From NCBI GenBank assembly GCA_964384625.1, contig CAYLNH010000045.1, positions 1 to 34,104 on the forward strand: a stretch of DNA of 34,104 bases, read 5' to 3'. Of the stretch, positions 16,909 to 26,482 are shown in pieces. The translations under genes and the position numbers were made by a program. Each line of letters begins with the position of its first letter. Positions within the stretch are counted from its first letter, which is position 1. The notes under the pieces are model-generated. The model had not been told where the DNA came from, did no database searches, and saw nothing but the letters and a program-made list of their open reading frames with translations. Source of the DNA: CAYLNH01 sp964384625 (GTDB lineage Bacteria; Verrucomicrobiota; Lentisphaeria; JABSQK01).

Positions 16909-19900
16909 ATGACCGACCAAGCTGACGACCAGCCGGGGAAAGGGCTCAACCGTGCGGAACTGCAACGCCGGCTGGCCGCCGCCGAAGCCGAAAACAAGGC
17001 CCTGCGGCAGCAGGCGCAAGCGGCCGACAACCGGTTTCGGCAGTTGCTCGACTCGCTGCCGCAGGTGGCGGTTCAGGGGTATAGTCGCGACGGCACGATT
17101 CGCTATTGGAATCAGGCCAGCGAGATGGTGTACGGCTATTCCGCCACGGAAGCCTTGGGCCGGGATCTCGTGGAACTGATCATCCCGCCGGAATGGCGGG
17201 ACGACGTGCGCCGGGCCATCGCCGCCGGCGTCGAGACCGGAGAGATGCCGCCGCCCGCAGAGGTCTCCTTGCTGCACAAAGACGGTTCGCGCGTGCCGGT
17301 GTTCAGCAGTCATGCCGTGACCCGGGGCAGCGACGGCGACCCGGAGCTGTTCTGTTTGGACGTCGCCTTGGGACCGCTGCGCGAGACCGAGGCCGCGCTG
17401 GAAGAAAGCGTCATGGACTACCAGTCGCTGTCCGGCCGCTTTCTGGCGGTGATCAGCGCGACGGACGAACTGCTTGCCTGCCCGAATGTCGATACCCTCT
17501 GCCGGCGGGCGGTGGAGTTGTCGCGCGAACGCCTGGGACTGGAACGGGTGGGCCTGTTTCTGTTGCAGGACGACGAAGCCCGGGGCACCTACGGGACGGA
17601 TATGGCGGGCAACACAACGCACGAGCCGGATCACCATTTCAACGCGACACGGTATCTCGAAGCGATTTCCGCGCCGACGCCGGGGCAGCCCAAGTGGCAT
17701 CTGTTCCTGAACCACAAGCTGTGGGTCCGCGATCAAGACGGCGCGCGCCAACTGCCCGAGCGCGGCTGGGTGGTGGCCACGCCGGTCCAGACGGAGAAGC
17801 GGATCGTGGGGCTGATGTTCAACGACGCCGCCATCTCCCACGGGGCGCCGGATCCCGCCCGGCAGGACGCGCTCGAGGTCTTCTGCTCGATGCTGGGCAA
17901 CATTATCGAACGCAAACTGGCGGAAGAAAAGCTGATGGCTCAGGTGGACCTGGTGGAAAGTCTGTTGGCGGCAATCCCCAACCTGGTGTTCTACAAAGAC
18001 ACGGAAGGCCGCTACCTCGGCTGCAATGATGCGTTCGCCGCGTTTTACGGTTTGACCAAGGAGGAACTGCGCGGCCTGCATGTGCGCGACCTGGAGAAGG
18101 GCTCCTGGGGCGAACTGCACCAGACCGTCGACCGCGAGCTGACGGCCTGCCCCGGCACCGAAACCTATGAAGCCCGAACGACGGACACACAGGGCAGGAC
18201 CAGGATCACCGTCGTCAACAAGGCCACGTTTAAGAATCCCGACGGCAGCGTCGGCGGGGTGGTCGGCGTGGTGACGGACATCACGGAACAGAAAGCGGCT
18301 GAGAGCGCCTTGCGCGAGAGCGAGCGGAAACAGCGCGACCTGAGTCAACGGCTGCGTTCGATTATCGATATTACGGACATTCTGATCTCTTGCGCAACGG
18401 TTGACGAGGTCTGCCGCCAGACGGTGGTGCAGGCGCGCAAAAGACTGGGCCTCGAACGATGCGGTCTGTTCCTGCGTGAGGGCGGCATGTGGATCGGCAC
18501 CTGGGGCACCGACCGCCGGGGTCGGGTGGTCAACGAACGCGGCAACGACTGGGAGGGCAAGGAGATCCTTGAACTGATGGAAGCGGAAACCGGCGACAAC
18601 CCCCGGTGGCACGTGTTCGATGACAATGGCCGGTGGGAGTGGAACGACGGCCGGAAGATCCCCTTCGGCAGCGGCTGGGGCGGCTTCATCTCAATCCGCA
18701 GCGCCGACCGGATGATCGGCATGCTCTCCGTCGACGCCGCCCTGACCGCGACCAGGCCGGACTCGTCACAACTCGAGATGCTGCAGATCCTGGGGTCGGT
18801 TGTCGGCACGATCATCGAACGGAAGCAACTGCAGCAGGAGTTCGAAGCCGAGCATGAAATGGTGCGCACAATCATCGACATCATCCCGGACTTCATCTAC
18901 ACCAAGGACCGGGAGAGCCGGTTTGCCTTGAATAACGCCGCGCATCTGCGGCTGCTCGGCGTTGAGACTCAGGAAGAAGTGGTCGGCAAACGCGATTTCG
19001 ACTTCTTCCCGGCCGAACTGGCCCGGCGATATTTCGAGGACGAGCAGGAACTGATGGCGACCGGGTCGCCGCTGCTCAACCGCGAGGAGGAGGTGGTGCA
19101 CGTGGACGGCAAGCGCCGAACGGTGTTGTCCAGCAAGATCCCCTTGCGCAACAACCAGGACGAGGTGATCGGTCTGGTCGGCATCACGCGGGACATCACC
19201 GATCGCATGAACCTGGAAGACCAGTTGCGGCAGGCTGAGAAGCTCGAGGCCATCGGCCAACTGGCCGGCGGCATCGCCCACGACTTCAATAACCAGCTCT
19301 CCGCCATCCTCGGTTTTGCCGATATCCTCAAACACGAACTTGCCGACAACCCCGAGCTGGCCAAACAGGCGGACATGATCCTGGCGGCGTCAAAGCGCTC
19401 AGCGCAGCTGACGAAACAGCTTCTTGCCTTCGCGCGGAAAGGGAAATACCAATCCCGGACGATCAGCATCCACCACGTCATCAATGAAGCGCTGGCGCTG
19501 CTGGAACGCAGCATTGACAAACGCGTGACGATCCGCCGGCAGCTGGAGGCCGCTCCCGACACGGTCAGCGGCGATCCGACCCAACTGCAGAACGCCTTTA
19601 TGAACCTGGCGATCAATGCCCGGGACGTCCTGCCCGACGGCGGCTGCATCACCTTCGCAACAGCCCGGGTGACCCTGAACCAGGAAATCTGCAATTCGCT
19701 GTCGCTGGCGGTGACGCCGGGAGAATATGTCCGGATCGATGTGGCCGACAACGGCACCGGGATGGATGAAGCCACACGCAAACGGATCTTCGAGCCGTTC
19801 TTCACCACCAAGGCCACAGGCCAGGGCACCGGCATGGGGCTGGCCTCGGTTTACGGCACGGTCAAGAGCCACAAGGGCTCAATTGAGGTCTTCAGCAAGG

Positions 19901-20400
19901 TCGGCCAGGGAACGACCTTCCGGATCTACCTGCCGGTGAGCCGGGAGCCGGTCGAGGAAGACCCCGGACAGCGGCGGCGGCAACCGGTTCGCGGCGACGC
20001 CCGGATCATGGTCGTCGACGACGAAGACGTGGTCTGCGAAGTCGCCCGCAAGATGCTCGCCGGCCTGGGCTACCGGGTGGAACTGTTCCGGAACGGCAAC
20101 GACGCCATCGCCTGGTACCGCGAACATACCGCGGAGTTTGACCTGGTCATCCTGGACATGATGATGCCGGAGCTCAGCGGCCGGGATACCTACCTGGGAC
20201 TGCGCGAGATCAACCCGGCGGTGAAGGCGATTCTGTCCTCCGGCTACACGCTGAACGACGCGGCGCAGGAGATCCTGCAGGCCGGCGTCCTGGGGTTTAT
20301 TCAGAAACCGTTCATGCTCGGGGAACTCGCGGACATCGTCGCGGAAGCCCTGGCCAACGAACCCAGGCAGAAACTGCCGCCGCCCGAGTCAGGCGGTTGA
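16909..20400 (+). CDS. Soluble hybrid sensor histidine kinase: PAS-GAF-PAS-GAF-PAS-HisKA-HATPase-REC
   Basis: 1163 residues, no membrane segment. A short coiled coil (~15-40) is followed by PAS1 (~42-160, FRQLLDSLPQVAVQGYSRDG), GAF1 (~175-335), PAS2 (~348-460, AAIPNLVFYKDTEGRYLG), GAF2 (~480-640) and PAS3 (~650-765, IIDIIPDFIYTKDRESRF). The kinase core has phosphorylated H791 in GGIAHDFN, an N box NLAINARD (899-906), DNGTGMD, FEPFFTTK and GQGTGMGLASVYG. The C-terminal receiver (~1032-1150) has D1037-D1038, phospho-acceptor D1083 and K1133. The two GAF domains are duplicates of each other, both with GT-x-GTD-x-x-G and P-x-WH-x-F motifs. It should sense cytoplasmic ligands or redox state. ATG 16909 is preferred to an upstream TTG. 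No separate output regulator is adjacent. Confidence 0.95.
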   Translation: MTDQADDQPGKGLNRAELQRRLAAAEAENKALRQQAQAADNRFRQLLDSLPQVAVQGYSRDGTIRYWNQASEMVYGYSATEALGRDLVELIIPPEWRDDVRRAIAAGVETGEMPPPAEVSLLHKDGSRVPVFSSHAVTRGSDGDPELFCLDVALGPLRETEAALEESVMDYQSLSGRFLAVISATDELLACPNVDTLCRRAVELSRERLGLERVGLFLLQDDEARGTYGTDMAGNTTHEPDHHFNATRYLEAISAPTPGQPKWHLFLNHKLWVRDQDGARQLPERGWVVATPVQTEKRIVGLMFNDAAISHGAPDPARQDALEVFCSMLGNIIERKLAEEKLMAQVDLVESLLAAIPNLVFYKDTEGRYLGCNDAFAAFYGLTKEELRGLHVRDLEKGSWGELHQTVDRELTACPGTETYEARTTDTQGRTRITVVNKATFKNPDGSVGGVVGVVTDITEQKAAESALRESERKQRDLSQRLRSIIDITDILISCATVDEVCRQTVVQARKRLGLERCGLFLREGGMWIGTWGTDRRGRVVNERGNDWEGKEILELMEAETGDNPRWHVFDDNGRWEWNDGRKIPFGSGWGGFISIRSADRMIGMLSVDAALTATRPDSSQLEMLQILGSVVGTIIERKQLQQEFEAEHEMVRTIIDIIPDFIYTKDRESRFALNNAAHLRLLGVETQEEVVGKRDFDFFPAELARRYFEDEQELMATGSPLLNREEEVVHVDGKRRTVLSSKIPLRNNQDEVIGLVGITRDITDRMNLEDQLRQAEKLEAIGQLAGGIAHDFNNQLSAILGFADILKHELADNPELAKQADMILAASKRSAQLTKQLLAFARKGKYQSRTISIHHVINEALALLERSIDKRVTIRRQLEAAPDTVSGDPTQLQNAFMNLAINARDVLPDGGCITFATARVTLNQEICNSLSLAVTPGEYVRIDVADNGTGMDEATRKRIFEPFFTTKATGQGTGMGLASVYGTVKSHKGSIEVFSKVGQGTTFRIYLPVSREPVEEDPGQRRRQPVRGDARIMVVDDEDVVCEVARKMLAGLGYRVELFRNGNDAIAWYREHTAEFDLVILDMMMPELSGRDTYLGLREINPAVKAILSSGYTLNDAAQEILQAGVLGFIQKPFMLGELADIVAEALANEPRQKLPPPESGG

Positions 20401-20417
20401 CGCCGCGTTCTGGGATC

Positions 20418-21443
20418 TCAGAGGTTGAAGAGGTCGGGTTGCTGCGACTGCCCGGGCTGGACGCCGAGGCGCTCATAGGCCTTGGGTGTGGCAACGCGGC
20501 CCTGGCGGGTGCGAACCATGAAGCCGGTCTGTATCAGGAACGGCTCCAGGACCTCCTCGATCGTGCCTTCTTCCTCGTCGAGGGCGACCGACAGATTCTT
20601 GATGCCGACGGGGCCGCCGTTGAACTTGAAGACCAGGGCTTCAAGCAGGCGGGCGTCCATCTCGTCGAGTCCGTACTCATCGATCTTCTGCATTTCCAGG
20701 GCGGCGGCGGCGACGGTCTCGGTGATCTTGTTGTCGGCCTTGACTTGGGCGTAATCGCGGGTCCAGCGCAGCAGCGTATTGGCGATGCGCGGCGTGCCGC
20801 GGCTGCGGCGGGCGATGGCCAGGGCGGCTTCCGTGTCGGTCTCGATCTTCAGAATGCCGGCCGACCGCACGATGATGGCCTGCAGCACCTCGGGCGGGTA
20901 GTAATCGAGCCGGATGTGATTCATGAACCGGGACCGCATGGGCGCCGAGATCGAGCCCTGCCGGGTCGTGGCGCCGATCAGCGTGAACTGCGGGATGTCC
21001 AGCCGGATGGACCGCGAACCGGCGCCCTGATCGAGGATGATGTCGATGTAGAAGTCCTCCATCGCGCTGTAGAGGTACTCCTCGACATTGGTGGAGAGCC
21101 GATGAATCTCGTCGATAAACAGGATATCGCCGTCTTCCATACTGCTGAGCAGTCCGGCCAGGTCCGCCGGCTTCTCGATGACCGGTCCGCTGGAGGTGCG
21201 GATCGTTTTGCTCATCTCGTTGGCGATGATATGGGCAAGCGTGGTCTTGCCGAGACCGGGCGGGCCGCTGAGCAGCAGATGGCCGAGGGAATCGCCGCGT
21301 TCCCGGGCGGCCTGGACGGAAATCTCCAACTGCGCCTTCTTGTCTTCCTGCCCCGGAAACTCTGTAAACGACTGCGGGCGCAAGGTGGCTTCGAAGCTCT
21401 CGTCGCGCTTGTTCAGGGTGGAATGAACGAATTCCTCGGACAC
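20418..21443 (-). CDS. ruvB: Holliday junction branch-migration ATPase RuvB
   Basis: A 341-residue hexameric AAA+ motor that drives branch migration together with RuvA. Walker A is GPPGLGKTT (60-68) and Walker B is FIDEIHRL (109-116). Sensor 1 is the LIGATTR strand (155-161) and the arginine finger is R170 in MRSRF. The C-terminal winged helix has the family ending GRVATPKAYERLG. Length and motifs are those of a complete enzyme. The gene follows ruvA at 17 nt on the minus strand. It ends 17 nt from the convergent hybrid kinase stop. Confidence 0.98.
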   Translation of the reverse strand: MSEEFVHSTLNKRDESFEATLRPQSFTEFPGQEDKKAQLEISVQAARERGDSLGHLLLSGPPGLGKTTLAHIIANEMSKTIRTSSGPVIEKPADLAGLLSSMEDGDILFIDEIHRLSTNVEEYLYSAMEDFYIDIILDQGAGSRSIRLDIPQFTLIGATTRQGSISAPMRSRFMNHIRLDYYPPEVLQAIIVRSAGILKIETDTEAALAIARRSRGTPRIANTLLRWTRDYAQVKADNKITETVAAAALEMQKIDEYGLDEMDARLLEALVFKFNGGPVGIKNLSVALDEEEGTIEEVLEPFLIQTGFMVRTRQGRVATPKAYERLGVQPGQSQQPDLFNL

Positions 21444-21460
21444 GATCGGTGGACTTCCGG

Positions 21461-22087
21461 TTAGCTGTTCAATGCCGTCAACGCCTGACGGATCAGTTTC
21501 TCGGCGGTGATTTCGTCGTCCTTCAGGTCCTGAATCAGATGGTGCACGGTCTTGCGGGCGGACTCCGGCTTAATCCCCAGCGTCACCAGACCGCTGACCG
21601 CGTCTTCCGCGGACTTGCTCAAAACCAGTTGCTGCTCAGGTTTGTCGTCGCCGGCCTTGCCGGTGATCGCCACGCTCGGGGCGATGGCATGGATTTTGTC
21701 CTTCAATTCGACCACGAGGCGTTCGGCCGTGCGCTTGCCGACGCCGCTGATCTTCGACAGCGCTTTGGTATTGCTGTTGACGATGTTGGCGCAGAAGCTC
21801 TGCACGCTCATGGCGCTGAGGACATTGAGTCCGAGCTTGGGGCCGATGCCGCTGACCAGGGTGACCAGGTCGAACAGCTCGCGTTCCGTCGGTGTGAAAA
21901 ATCCGTAAAGCTGCATCAGATCCTCGCGCACCACGAGCTTGGTACGAAGGGTCACCGGCTCGCCGTCACGCGGCAGGCGGTCGTAGGTACTCATCGGGAT
22001 CAGCACTTCATAACCGACGCCGTTGACGTCGATTACAACGCGGGTCAATTCTTTCTCGAGCAATACGCCGGAGAGCTGGGTAATCAT
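21461..22087 (-). CDS. ruvA: Holliday junction DNA-binding protein RuvA
   Basis: A 208-residue tetrameric junction-binding subunit. It starts MITQLSGVLLEKE at ATG 22087, the normal RuvA start; an upstream in-frame codon at 22129 would add 14 atypical residues. The OB-fold domain with DVNGVGYEV is followed by two helix-hairpin-helix motifs (VSGIGPKLGLNVLS and ISGVGKRTAERLV) and the C-terminal domain that contacts RuvB (EDAVSGLVTLGIKPESARK). It forms an operon with ruvB. The resolvase gene ruvC, commonly upstream, is absent; the upstream neighbour is the divergent citrate synthase. Confidence 0.98.
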   Translation of the reverse strand: MITQLSGVLLEKELTRVVIDVNGVGYEVLIPMSTYDRLPRDGEPVTLRTKLVVREDLMQLYGFFTPTERELFDLVTLVSGIGPKLGLNVLSAMSVQSFCANIVNSNTKALSKISGVGKRTAERLVVELKDKIHAIAPSVAITGKAGDDKPEQQLVLSKSAEDAVSGLVTLGIKPESARKTVHHLIQDLKDDEITAEKLIRQALTALNS

Positions 22088-22166
22088 GCCGGTTACGACT
22101 CCTGCCGCCTCGGGTGGAATTGGCCTCAAGCGCGAAAGGACAGGCCGCGGGGCCCGGCTCGCAAGC

Positions 22167-22215
22167 TTGAAACCTGCAGGCGTGATAATACTATATCAAG
22201 GTTTTAAAGCAAGCG
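22167..22215. promoter_or_regulatory. Divergent promoter region between ruvA and citrate synthase
   Basis: An AT-rich island in GC-rich DNA. Toward citrate synthase, TTGAAA (22167-22172), 16 nt and TACTAT (22189-22194) form a candidate promoter leaving a leader of roughly 100 nt. Toward ruvA, TTGCTT and TATTAT at 16-nt spacing overlap it on the minus strand (about 22185-22212). Boxes are imperfect, so exact starts are uncertain. Confidence 0.4.
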
Positions 22216-22307
22216 TCGTTTTACAGCAAGCATCGATGTCGGGTTCTTGTCTTCGTGTCCTTCATCTGACGATCCGCAACCCGCGAATTACATAGCAGAG
22301 GAAAATC

Positions 22308-23609
22308 ATGGCCAAGAACGAACCGGAAAAAGCAACCCTCAACATCGCCGGCAAGACATACGAGTTCGATGTGATCACGGGGACCGAGGGTGAACGCGGC
22401 ATCGACATCAGCCGGCTGCGGGCGGATACCGGTCTGATCACCGTTGACAGCGGTTTCGCCAACACCGGCAGCTGCACCAGCAGCATCACCTTTGTTGACG
22501 GCGAGAACGGGGTCCTGCGGTATCGCGGCATTCCGATCGAAGACCTGTGCCATAAATCGTCGTTTACCGAGACCTGCTATCTGTTGATCCACAACCGCCT
22601 GCCGACGCTGTCGCAGAAGGAACGGTTTTCGGCGCTGTTGAACGAGTTCTCCCTGCTGCACGAAGATATGCGGCACTTCTACAACTTTTTCCCGCATGAC
22701 GCGCACCCGATGAGCATTGTCGGCACGATGGTGAACGCGCTGTCGAGTTTCTACCCGAACGTGGATGCCCGTTCGCTGCGGGAGCAGATCGACATCACCG
22801 CCGCGCGGCTGATCAGCAAGATCCGGACAATTGCGACCTACGCCTACAAGAAGTCGGTTGGCGAGCCGGTGGTCTATCCGCGCAAGGAATACAGCTACTG
22901 TCAGAACTTCCTGAACATGATGTTCTCCTCGCCGGTCAGCGATTACGAAGTGAAGCGCGAGCACGTCAAGGCGCTGAGTACGCTGTTCATCCTGCACGCC
23001 GACCACGAGCAGAATTGCTCGACCTCGACAGTGCGGCTGGTGGGCAGTTCGCAGGCGAATCTGTACGCCTCGATCTCCAGCGGTATCGCGGCGCTGCACG
23101 GCCCGCTGCACGGCGGCGCGAATCAGGCGGTCATGGAAATGCTGCAGCGGATCCAGCGGCAGAACGGCAACACGAAGAAGTTTATCCGGATGGCCAAGGA
23201 CAAGAAGAGTAATTTCCGCTTGTTCGGCTTCGGCCATCGCGTCTATAAGAATTTCGACCCGCGTGCCAGGATCATCAAAAAGATCTGCCGCAAGATGTTG
23301 GAGGAAGAGTCGGACAAGCAGCCGTTGCTGGATATCGCGCTGCGGCTGGAGGACGAAGTCCTGCAGGACGACTATTTCATCGAGCGCAAGCTGTATCCGA
23401 ACGTCGACTTCTACAGCGGGCTGGTGTACACCGCGCTGGGCATCCCGCTGGAGATGTTCCCGGTGATGTTCGCCATCGGCCGGATGCCCGGCTGGATCGC
23501 CCACTGGAAAGAGATGATCAACGACCCCAAAGGCCGGATCGGCCGGCCCCGGCAGATCTATACCGGCCGCAAGGAACGCGAATACGTACCCATCGAACTT
23601 CGCGGCTGA
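22308..23609 (+). CDS. gltA: Citrate synthase (type II)
   Basis: A 433-residue enzyme condensing acetyl-CoA and oxaloacetate to citrate at the entry of the TCA cycle. The catalytic triad of the family is present: H268 in GPLHGGANQA, H310 in FGFGHRVYK and D367 in YPNVDFYSG. The N-terminal domain (FDVITGTEGERGIDI, GFANTGSCTSSITF) is that of the longer, Gram-negative type II enzymes, which are often hexameric and inhibited by NADH. GAGG precedes ATG 22308. It is divergent from ruvA and 59 nt upstream of panB. Confidence 0.97.
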   Translation: MAKNEPEKATLNIAGKTYEFDVITGTEGERGIDISRLRADTGLITVDSGFANTGSCTSSITFVDGENGVLRYRGIPIEDLCHKSSFTETCYLLIHNRLPTLSQKERFSALLNEFSLLHEDMRHFYNFFPHDAHPMSIVGTMVNALSSFYPNVDARSLREQIDITAARLISKIRTIATYAYKKSVGEPVVYPRKEYSYCQNFLNMMFSSPVSDYEVKREHVKALSTLFILHADHEQNCSTSTVRLVGSSQANLYASISSGIAALHGPLHGGANQAVMEMLQRIQRQNGNTKKFIRMAKDKKSNFRLFGFGHRVYKNFDPRARIIKKICRKMLEEESDKQPLLDIALRLEDEVLQDDYFIERKLYPNVDFYSGLVYTALGIPLEMFPVMFAIGRMPGWIAHWKEMINDPKGRIGRPRQIYTGRKEREYVPIELRG

Positions 23610-23668
23610 CCGTCCGGCAGCCCGCGAGACCGAGTCCACACCGACGATCGAAACAGGGGAGCACTCCG

Positions 23669-24475
23669 ATGCCAGACGATAAAATCACCGTTCGCGATCT
23701 GAAGAAGTGCCATCAGAAGGGTAAGAAGATCATCGCGCTGACGGCCTACGACGCGCTGATGGCGCGCATGATCGACGAAGCCGGCGCCGAAATCATCCTG
23801 GTCGGCGACTCGCTGGGCATGGTGATGCTCGGCTATCGCAACACGATCCCCGTGACGCTCGAGCACTGCCTGCACCACACCGCCGCGGTTTCGCGCGTCG
23901 TCAAACGGGCGTTCGTCGTCGGCGACATGCCGTTTCTGACGTATCAGACCGGGGACGACCGCGCCCTGCGCAATGCCGGCCGGTTTCTTCAGGAAGCCGG
24001 CGCCGACGCTGTCAAACTCGAAGGCGGCCGGGAAGTGGTCACCACCGTGAAACGGCTGGTGGATTCCGGCATCCCGGTCCTCGGCCACATTGGCATACTG
24101 CCGCAGCATGTGCCGGCCGAGGGTACCTATCGCGTGCAGGGGCGGAACCCGGAGGAAGCCGAGGAATTGCTGGCCGACGCCCTGGCCCTGCAGAACGCCG
24201 GCGCTTTCGGCATCGTCCTCGAAGGCGTTCAGCTGGACGTCGCCCAGCGGATCACCGAAAGCCTGGAGATCCCGACCATCGGCATCGGCGCCGGCCCCTA
24301 CTGTTCGGGCCAGATCCAGGTGACCCACGACATCCTCGGCTTGTTTGAGGAATTCGTCCCCAAACATACCCGCCGCTACGCGACGCTGGCCGAAACGGCG
24401 CGAAAGGCCCTGAGCACGTATATCCGGGACGTCGAAGCCGGCGAGTTCCCCGGTGCGGCCGAGTCCTTCGAGTAG
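23669..24475 (+). CDS. panB: 3-methyl-2-oxobutanoate hydroxymethyltransferase
   Basis: 268 residues. It transfers a hydroxymethyl group from 5,10-methylene-THF to alpha-ketoisovalerate, making ketopantoate, the first step of pantothenate synthesis. Family residues are intact: ITALTAYD-type strand at 22-28, metal ligands D47 (VGDSLG) and D86 (VGDMPF), the KLEGG block at 116-120, and catalytic E185 in IVLEGV. AGGGGAG lies before ATG 23669. It is followed after 3 nt by panC, so the two are cotranscribed. Confidence 0.98.
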   Translation: MPDDKITVRDLKKCHQKGKKIIALTAYDALMARMIDEAGAEIILVGDSLGMVMLGYRNTIPVTLEHCLHHTAAVSRVVKRAFVVGDMPFLTYQTGDDRALRNAGRFLQEAGADAVKLEGGREVVTTVKRLVDSGIPVLGHIGILPQHVPAEGTYRVQGRNPEEAEELLADALALQNAGAFGIVLEGVQLDVAQRITESLEIPTIGIGAGPYCSGQIQVTHDILGLFEEFVPKHTRRYATLAETARKALSTYIRDVEAGEFPGAAESFE

Positions 24476-24478
24476 AGT

Positions 24479-25318
24479 ATGGAGATCATCCGGCGTATTG
24501 TCGATATGCAGGCGCAGGCCAATGCCTGGCGGGCGGCCGGCAAACGGATCGCGCTCGTTCCCACCATGGGCTGTCTGCACGCAGGTCACCGTTCCCTGAT
24601 TCACCGCGCGCAGGAGCTGGCCGATGTCGTGGTGGTCAGCATCTTCGTCAATCCGACGCAGTTTGGTCCGGGCGAAGACCTGGCGGCCTATCCCCGCACC
24701 TGGGACGCCGATCGCGACGCCTGCGAACAGGACGGCGTGGATGTGGTCTTCTTCCCGACCGCCGCAGAGATGTACCCCGCCGACGCCTCCACCTGGGTCA
24801 CCGAGGAGGTCCTGAGTCGACCGTTGTGCGGCGCCCGGCGCCCCGGGCATTTCCGCGGCGTGACCACCGTCGTGACCAAGCTCTTCCTGGCGACCTTGCC
24901 GGATGTGGCCGTCTTCGGCCAGAAGGATGCGCAGCAGGCGCTGGTGATCAAACGCCTGGTTCGCGACCTTAATTTCCCGGTGGCAATCGAGGTGGCCCCT
25001 ATCGTCCGCGAACCCGACGGCCTGGCGCTGAGCTCAAGGAACCGGTACCTGAGCCCGGCGGAACGGGAACGCGCCCTGGCGCTCTCACGCGGGATCCGCA
25101 AGGCGGCGGCTGCCTTCGCCGCCGGCGAACGTCGGGCGGCGGACCTGATCCGGCAGGTTCGCGATGAAGTCACGGCTGCCGACGGCGATATCGACTACAT
25201 CGAGATCCGCGATGCGGCAACCCTGGAACCGGTGGAAACGATCGCCGACCCGGTGCTGCTGGCGGCGGCAGTCCGCTACGGGCCGGCCCGCCTGATTGAC
25301 AACGCCATCCTGGAATGA
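24479..25318 (+). CDS. panC: Pantothenate synthetase
   Basis: 279 residues. It joins pantoate and beta-alanine with ATP via a pantoyl-adenylate. The nucleotidyltransferase HIGH-type motif is PTMGCLHAGH (28-37), and the second site is DGLALSSRNRYLSP. NPTQFGPGEDLAAYPR and FGQKDAQQALVIKRLVRDL are further signatures. It starts 3 nt after panB. Beta-alanine supply (panD) is not in the window. The gene ends 155 nt before the cysteine-cluster gene, so the operon may continue. Confidence 0.98.
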   Translation: MEIIRRIVDMQAQANAWRAAGKRIALVPTMGCLHAGHRSLIHRAQELADVVVVSIFVNPTQFGPGEDLAAYPRTWDADRDACEQDGVDVVFFPTAAEMYPADASTWVTEEVLSRPLCGARRPGHFRGVTTVVTKLFLATLPDVAVFGQKDAQQALVIKRLVRDLNFPVAIEVAPIVREPDGLALSSRNRYLSPAERERALALSRGIRKAAAAFAAGERRAADLIRQVRDEVTAADGDIDYIEIRDAATLEPVETIADPVLLAAAVRYGPARLIDNAILE

Positions 25319-25473
25319 ACCCGTCCGATCCCGATGGCCAACGCCCGGGAATGCGATATTTTCGCCGGGCCGGCAGATGGTAACCAGGTGGATCGGTGGC
25401 ATGGTATGCCGTGACTGCGGCGGGCGTGGTGTACACCAGGGAAATGCTGTAGGTGCAGAAAGGATTCAGCCCA

Positions 25474-25818
25474 GTGCTCGCAAAACTCAGACGTACCCTC
25501 ACCTCCGTGCTGCCCGTATGCTCGACCCGCCGGGGACAGTGTCGCGGCTGTGGCGAATGCTGTAAACTCCCCGTGCCCTGCCCGTTTCTGCGATATCACG
25601 AGGACGGCCGCAGCTACTGCCGGATCTACCGCTTCCGTCCACTCAACTGCCGGAAGTATCCACGGACCAACGACGAATGCCTGACGGCCCCGACTTGCGG
25701 GTTCTATTTTGAACAACAGCAGCCCGCGGCCGGCGTCATCAATGCCACAGTCGAAGCCGCTGAGACCAAAGCAAGCTGGGAATCTGAGGTAGTCGATGGA
25801 CCCGGATCTACAGCCTGA
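25474..25818 (+). CDS. YkgJ-type cysteine-cluster protein
   Basis: 114 residues with a Cys motif characteristic of the YkgJ (zinc/iron-chelating) family: C23-x2-C26-x2-C29-C30, then C36, C49 and C59 in the RPLNCRKYP block that marks the family. The metal bound is not established for most members. I use the GTG at 25474 because AAAGGA lies 9 nt upstream; a GTG at 25453 would add seven residues. The gene overlaps the start of the DUF502 gene by 23 nt, which suggests translational coupling. Function unknown. Confidence 0.8.
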   Translation: MLAKLRRTLTSVLPVCSTRRGQCRGCGECCKLPVPCPFLRYHEDGRSYCRIYRFRPLNCRKYPRTNDECLTAPTCGFYFEQQQPAAGVINATVEAAETKASWESEVVDGPGSTA

Positions 25819-26482
25819 CGTCCATTCGGGCGAGAAGGAATCGCTGCCGCATCGCGTGCAGCGCGATCTGAAAAGCCGGCTGCTGACCGGTGTTCTGGTT
25901 CTCCTGCCGTTGACCGTCACCTACCTGGTCCTGGCCATTCTCTTCAGCGCCATGGGCAGACTGCTGTCCCCCTTCCTGAAACGCCTCCCCGGGTTGCCGG
26001 ATTGGGCGGCGCCGGTGATCTCCGTGCTGCTGTTCCTGCTGGGCGTCTATTTCGTCGGCTGGCTGGCAACCTTCCTGATGGGACGCCGCATCATCGCCGT
26101 ATTCGAGACGGTCATCGCGAAGATCCCGATCGTGCGGACAATCTACACCACCGCCAAGCAGGTGGTTGAATCCGTCGGGGTGACCCGCAAGCAGACCTTC
26201 CAGCTGGCGGTTCTGGTGCACTTCCCCAGTCGAGGCTGTCGCACCCTGGGCTTCGTCACCGGCACCATTGCCGACACCGCCGGCAATGAGTTGCTCAAAA
26301 TCTTCATCCCCACAGCCCCCAATCCCACCAGCGGCTTCCTCTTCTTTGCCCCGCCCGATCACGTCGAAGACACCAACCTGACCGTCGAGCAAGCCGTGAA
26401 GATGATCGTCTCGGGCGGCATCGTTGCCCCTCTGGATCTGGAAATCCAGGCATACTCCGAACCGGAATCGCACGGACGCTAG
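25796..26482 (+). CDS. DUF502 family membrane protein
   Basis: 228 residues. Two membrane segments (about 29-52 and 71-95) lead into the family core: FETVIAKIPIVRTIYTTAKQVVES, then VLVHFPSRGCRTLGFVTG and IFIPTAPNPTSGFLFF, and the ending VEQAVKMIVSGGIVAP. These blocks are typical of DUF502, a conserved bacterial inner-membrane family without assigned biochemical role. The start overlaps the preceding cysteine-cluster gene. Its stop is 128 nt from the convergent CBM9-like gene; that gap holds GC-rich self-complementary sequence (CCGG-aag-CCGG near 26530) but no gene. Confidence 0.92.
   Translation: MDPDLQPDVHSGEKESLPHRVQRDLKSRLLTGVLVLLPLTVTYLVLAILFSAMGRLLSPFLKRLPGLPDWAAPVISVLLFLLGVYFVGWLATFLMGRRIIAVFETVIAKIPIVRTIYTTAKQVVESVGVTRKQTFQLAVLVHFPSRGCRTLGFVTGTIADTAGNELLKIFIPTAPNPTSGFLFFAPPDHVEDTNLTVEQAVKMIVSGGIVAPLDLEIQAYSEPESHGR

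Noticed and set aside
16843..18612. 589-codon minus-strand open frame
   Set aside because: Antisense to the PAS/GAF part of the hybrid kinase; no recognisable motifs.
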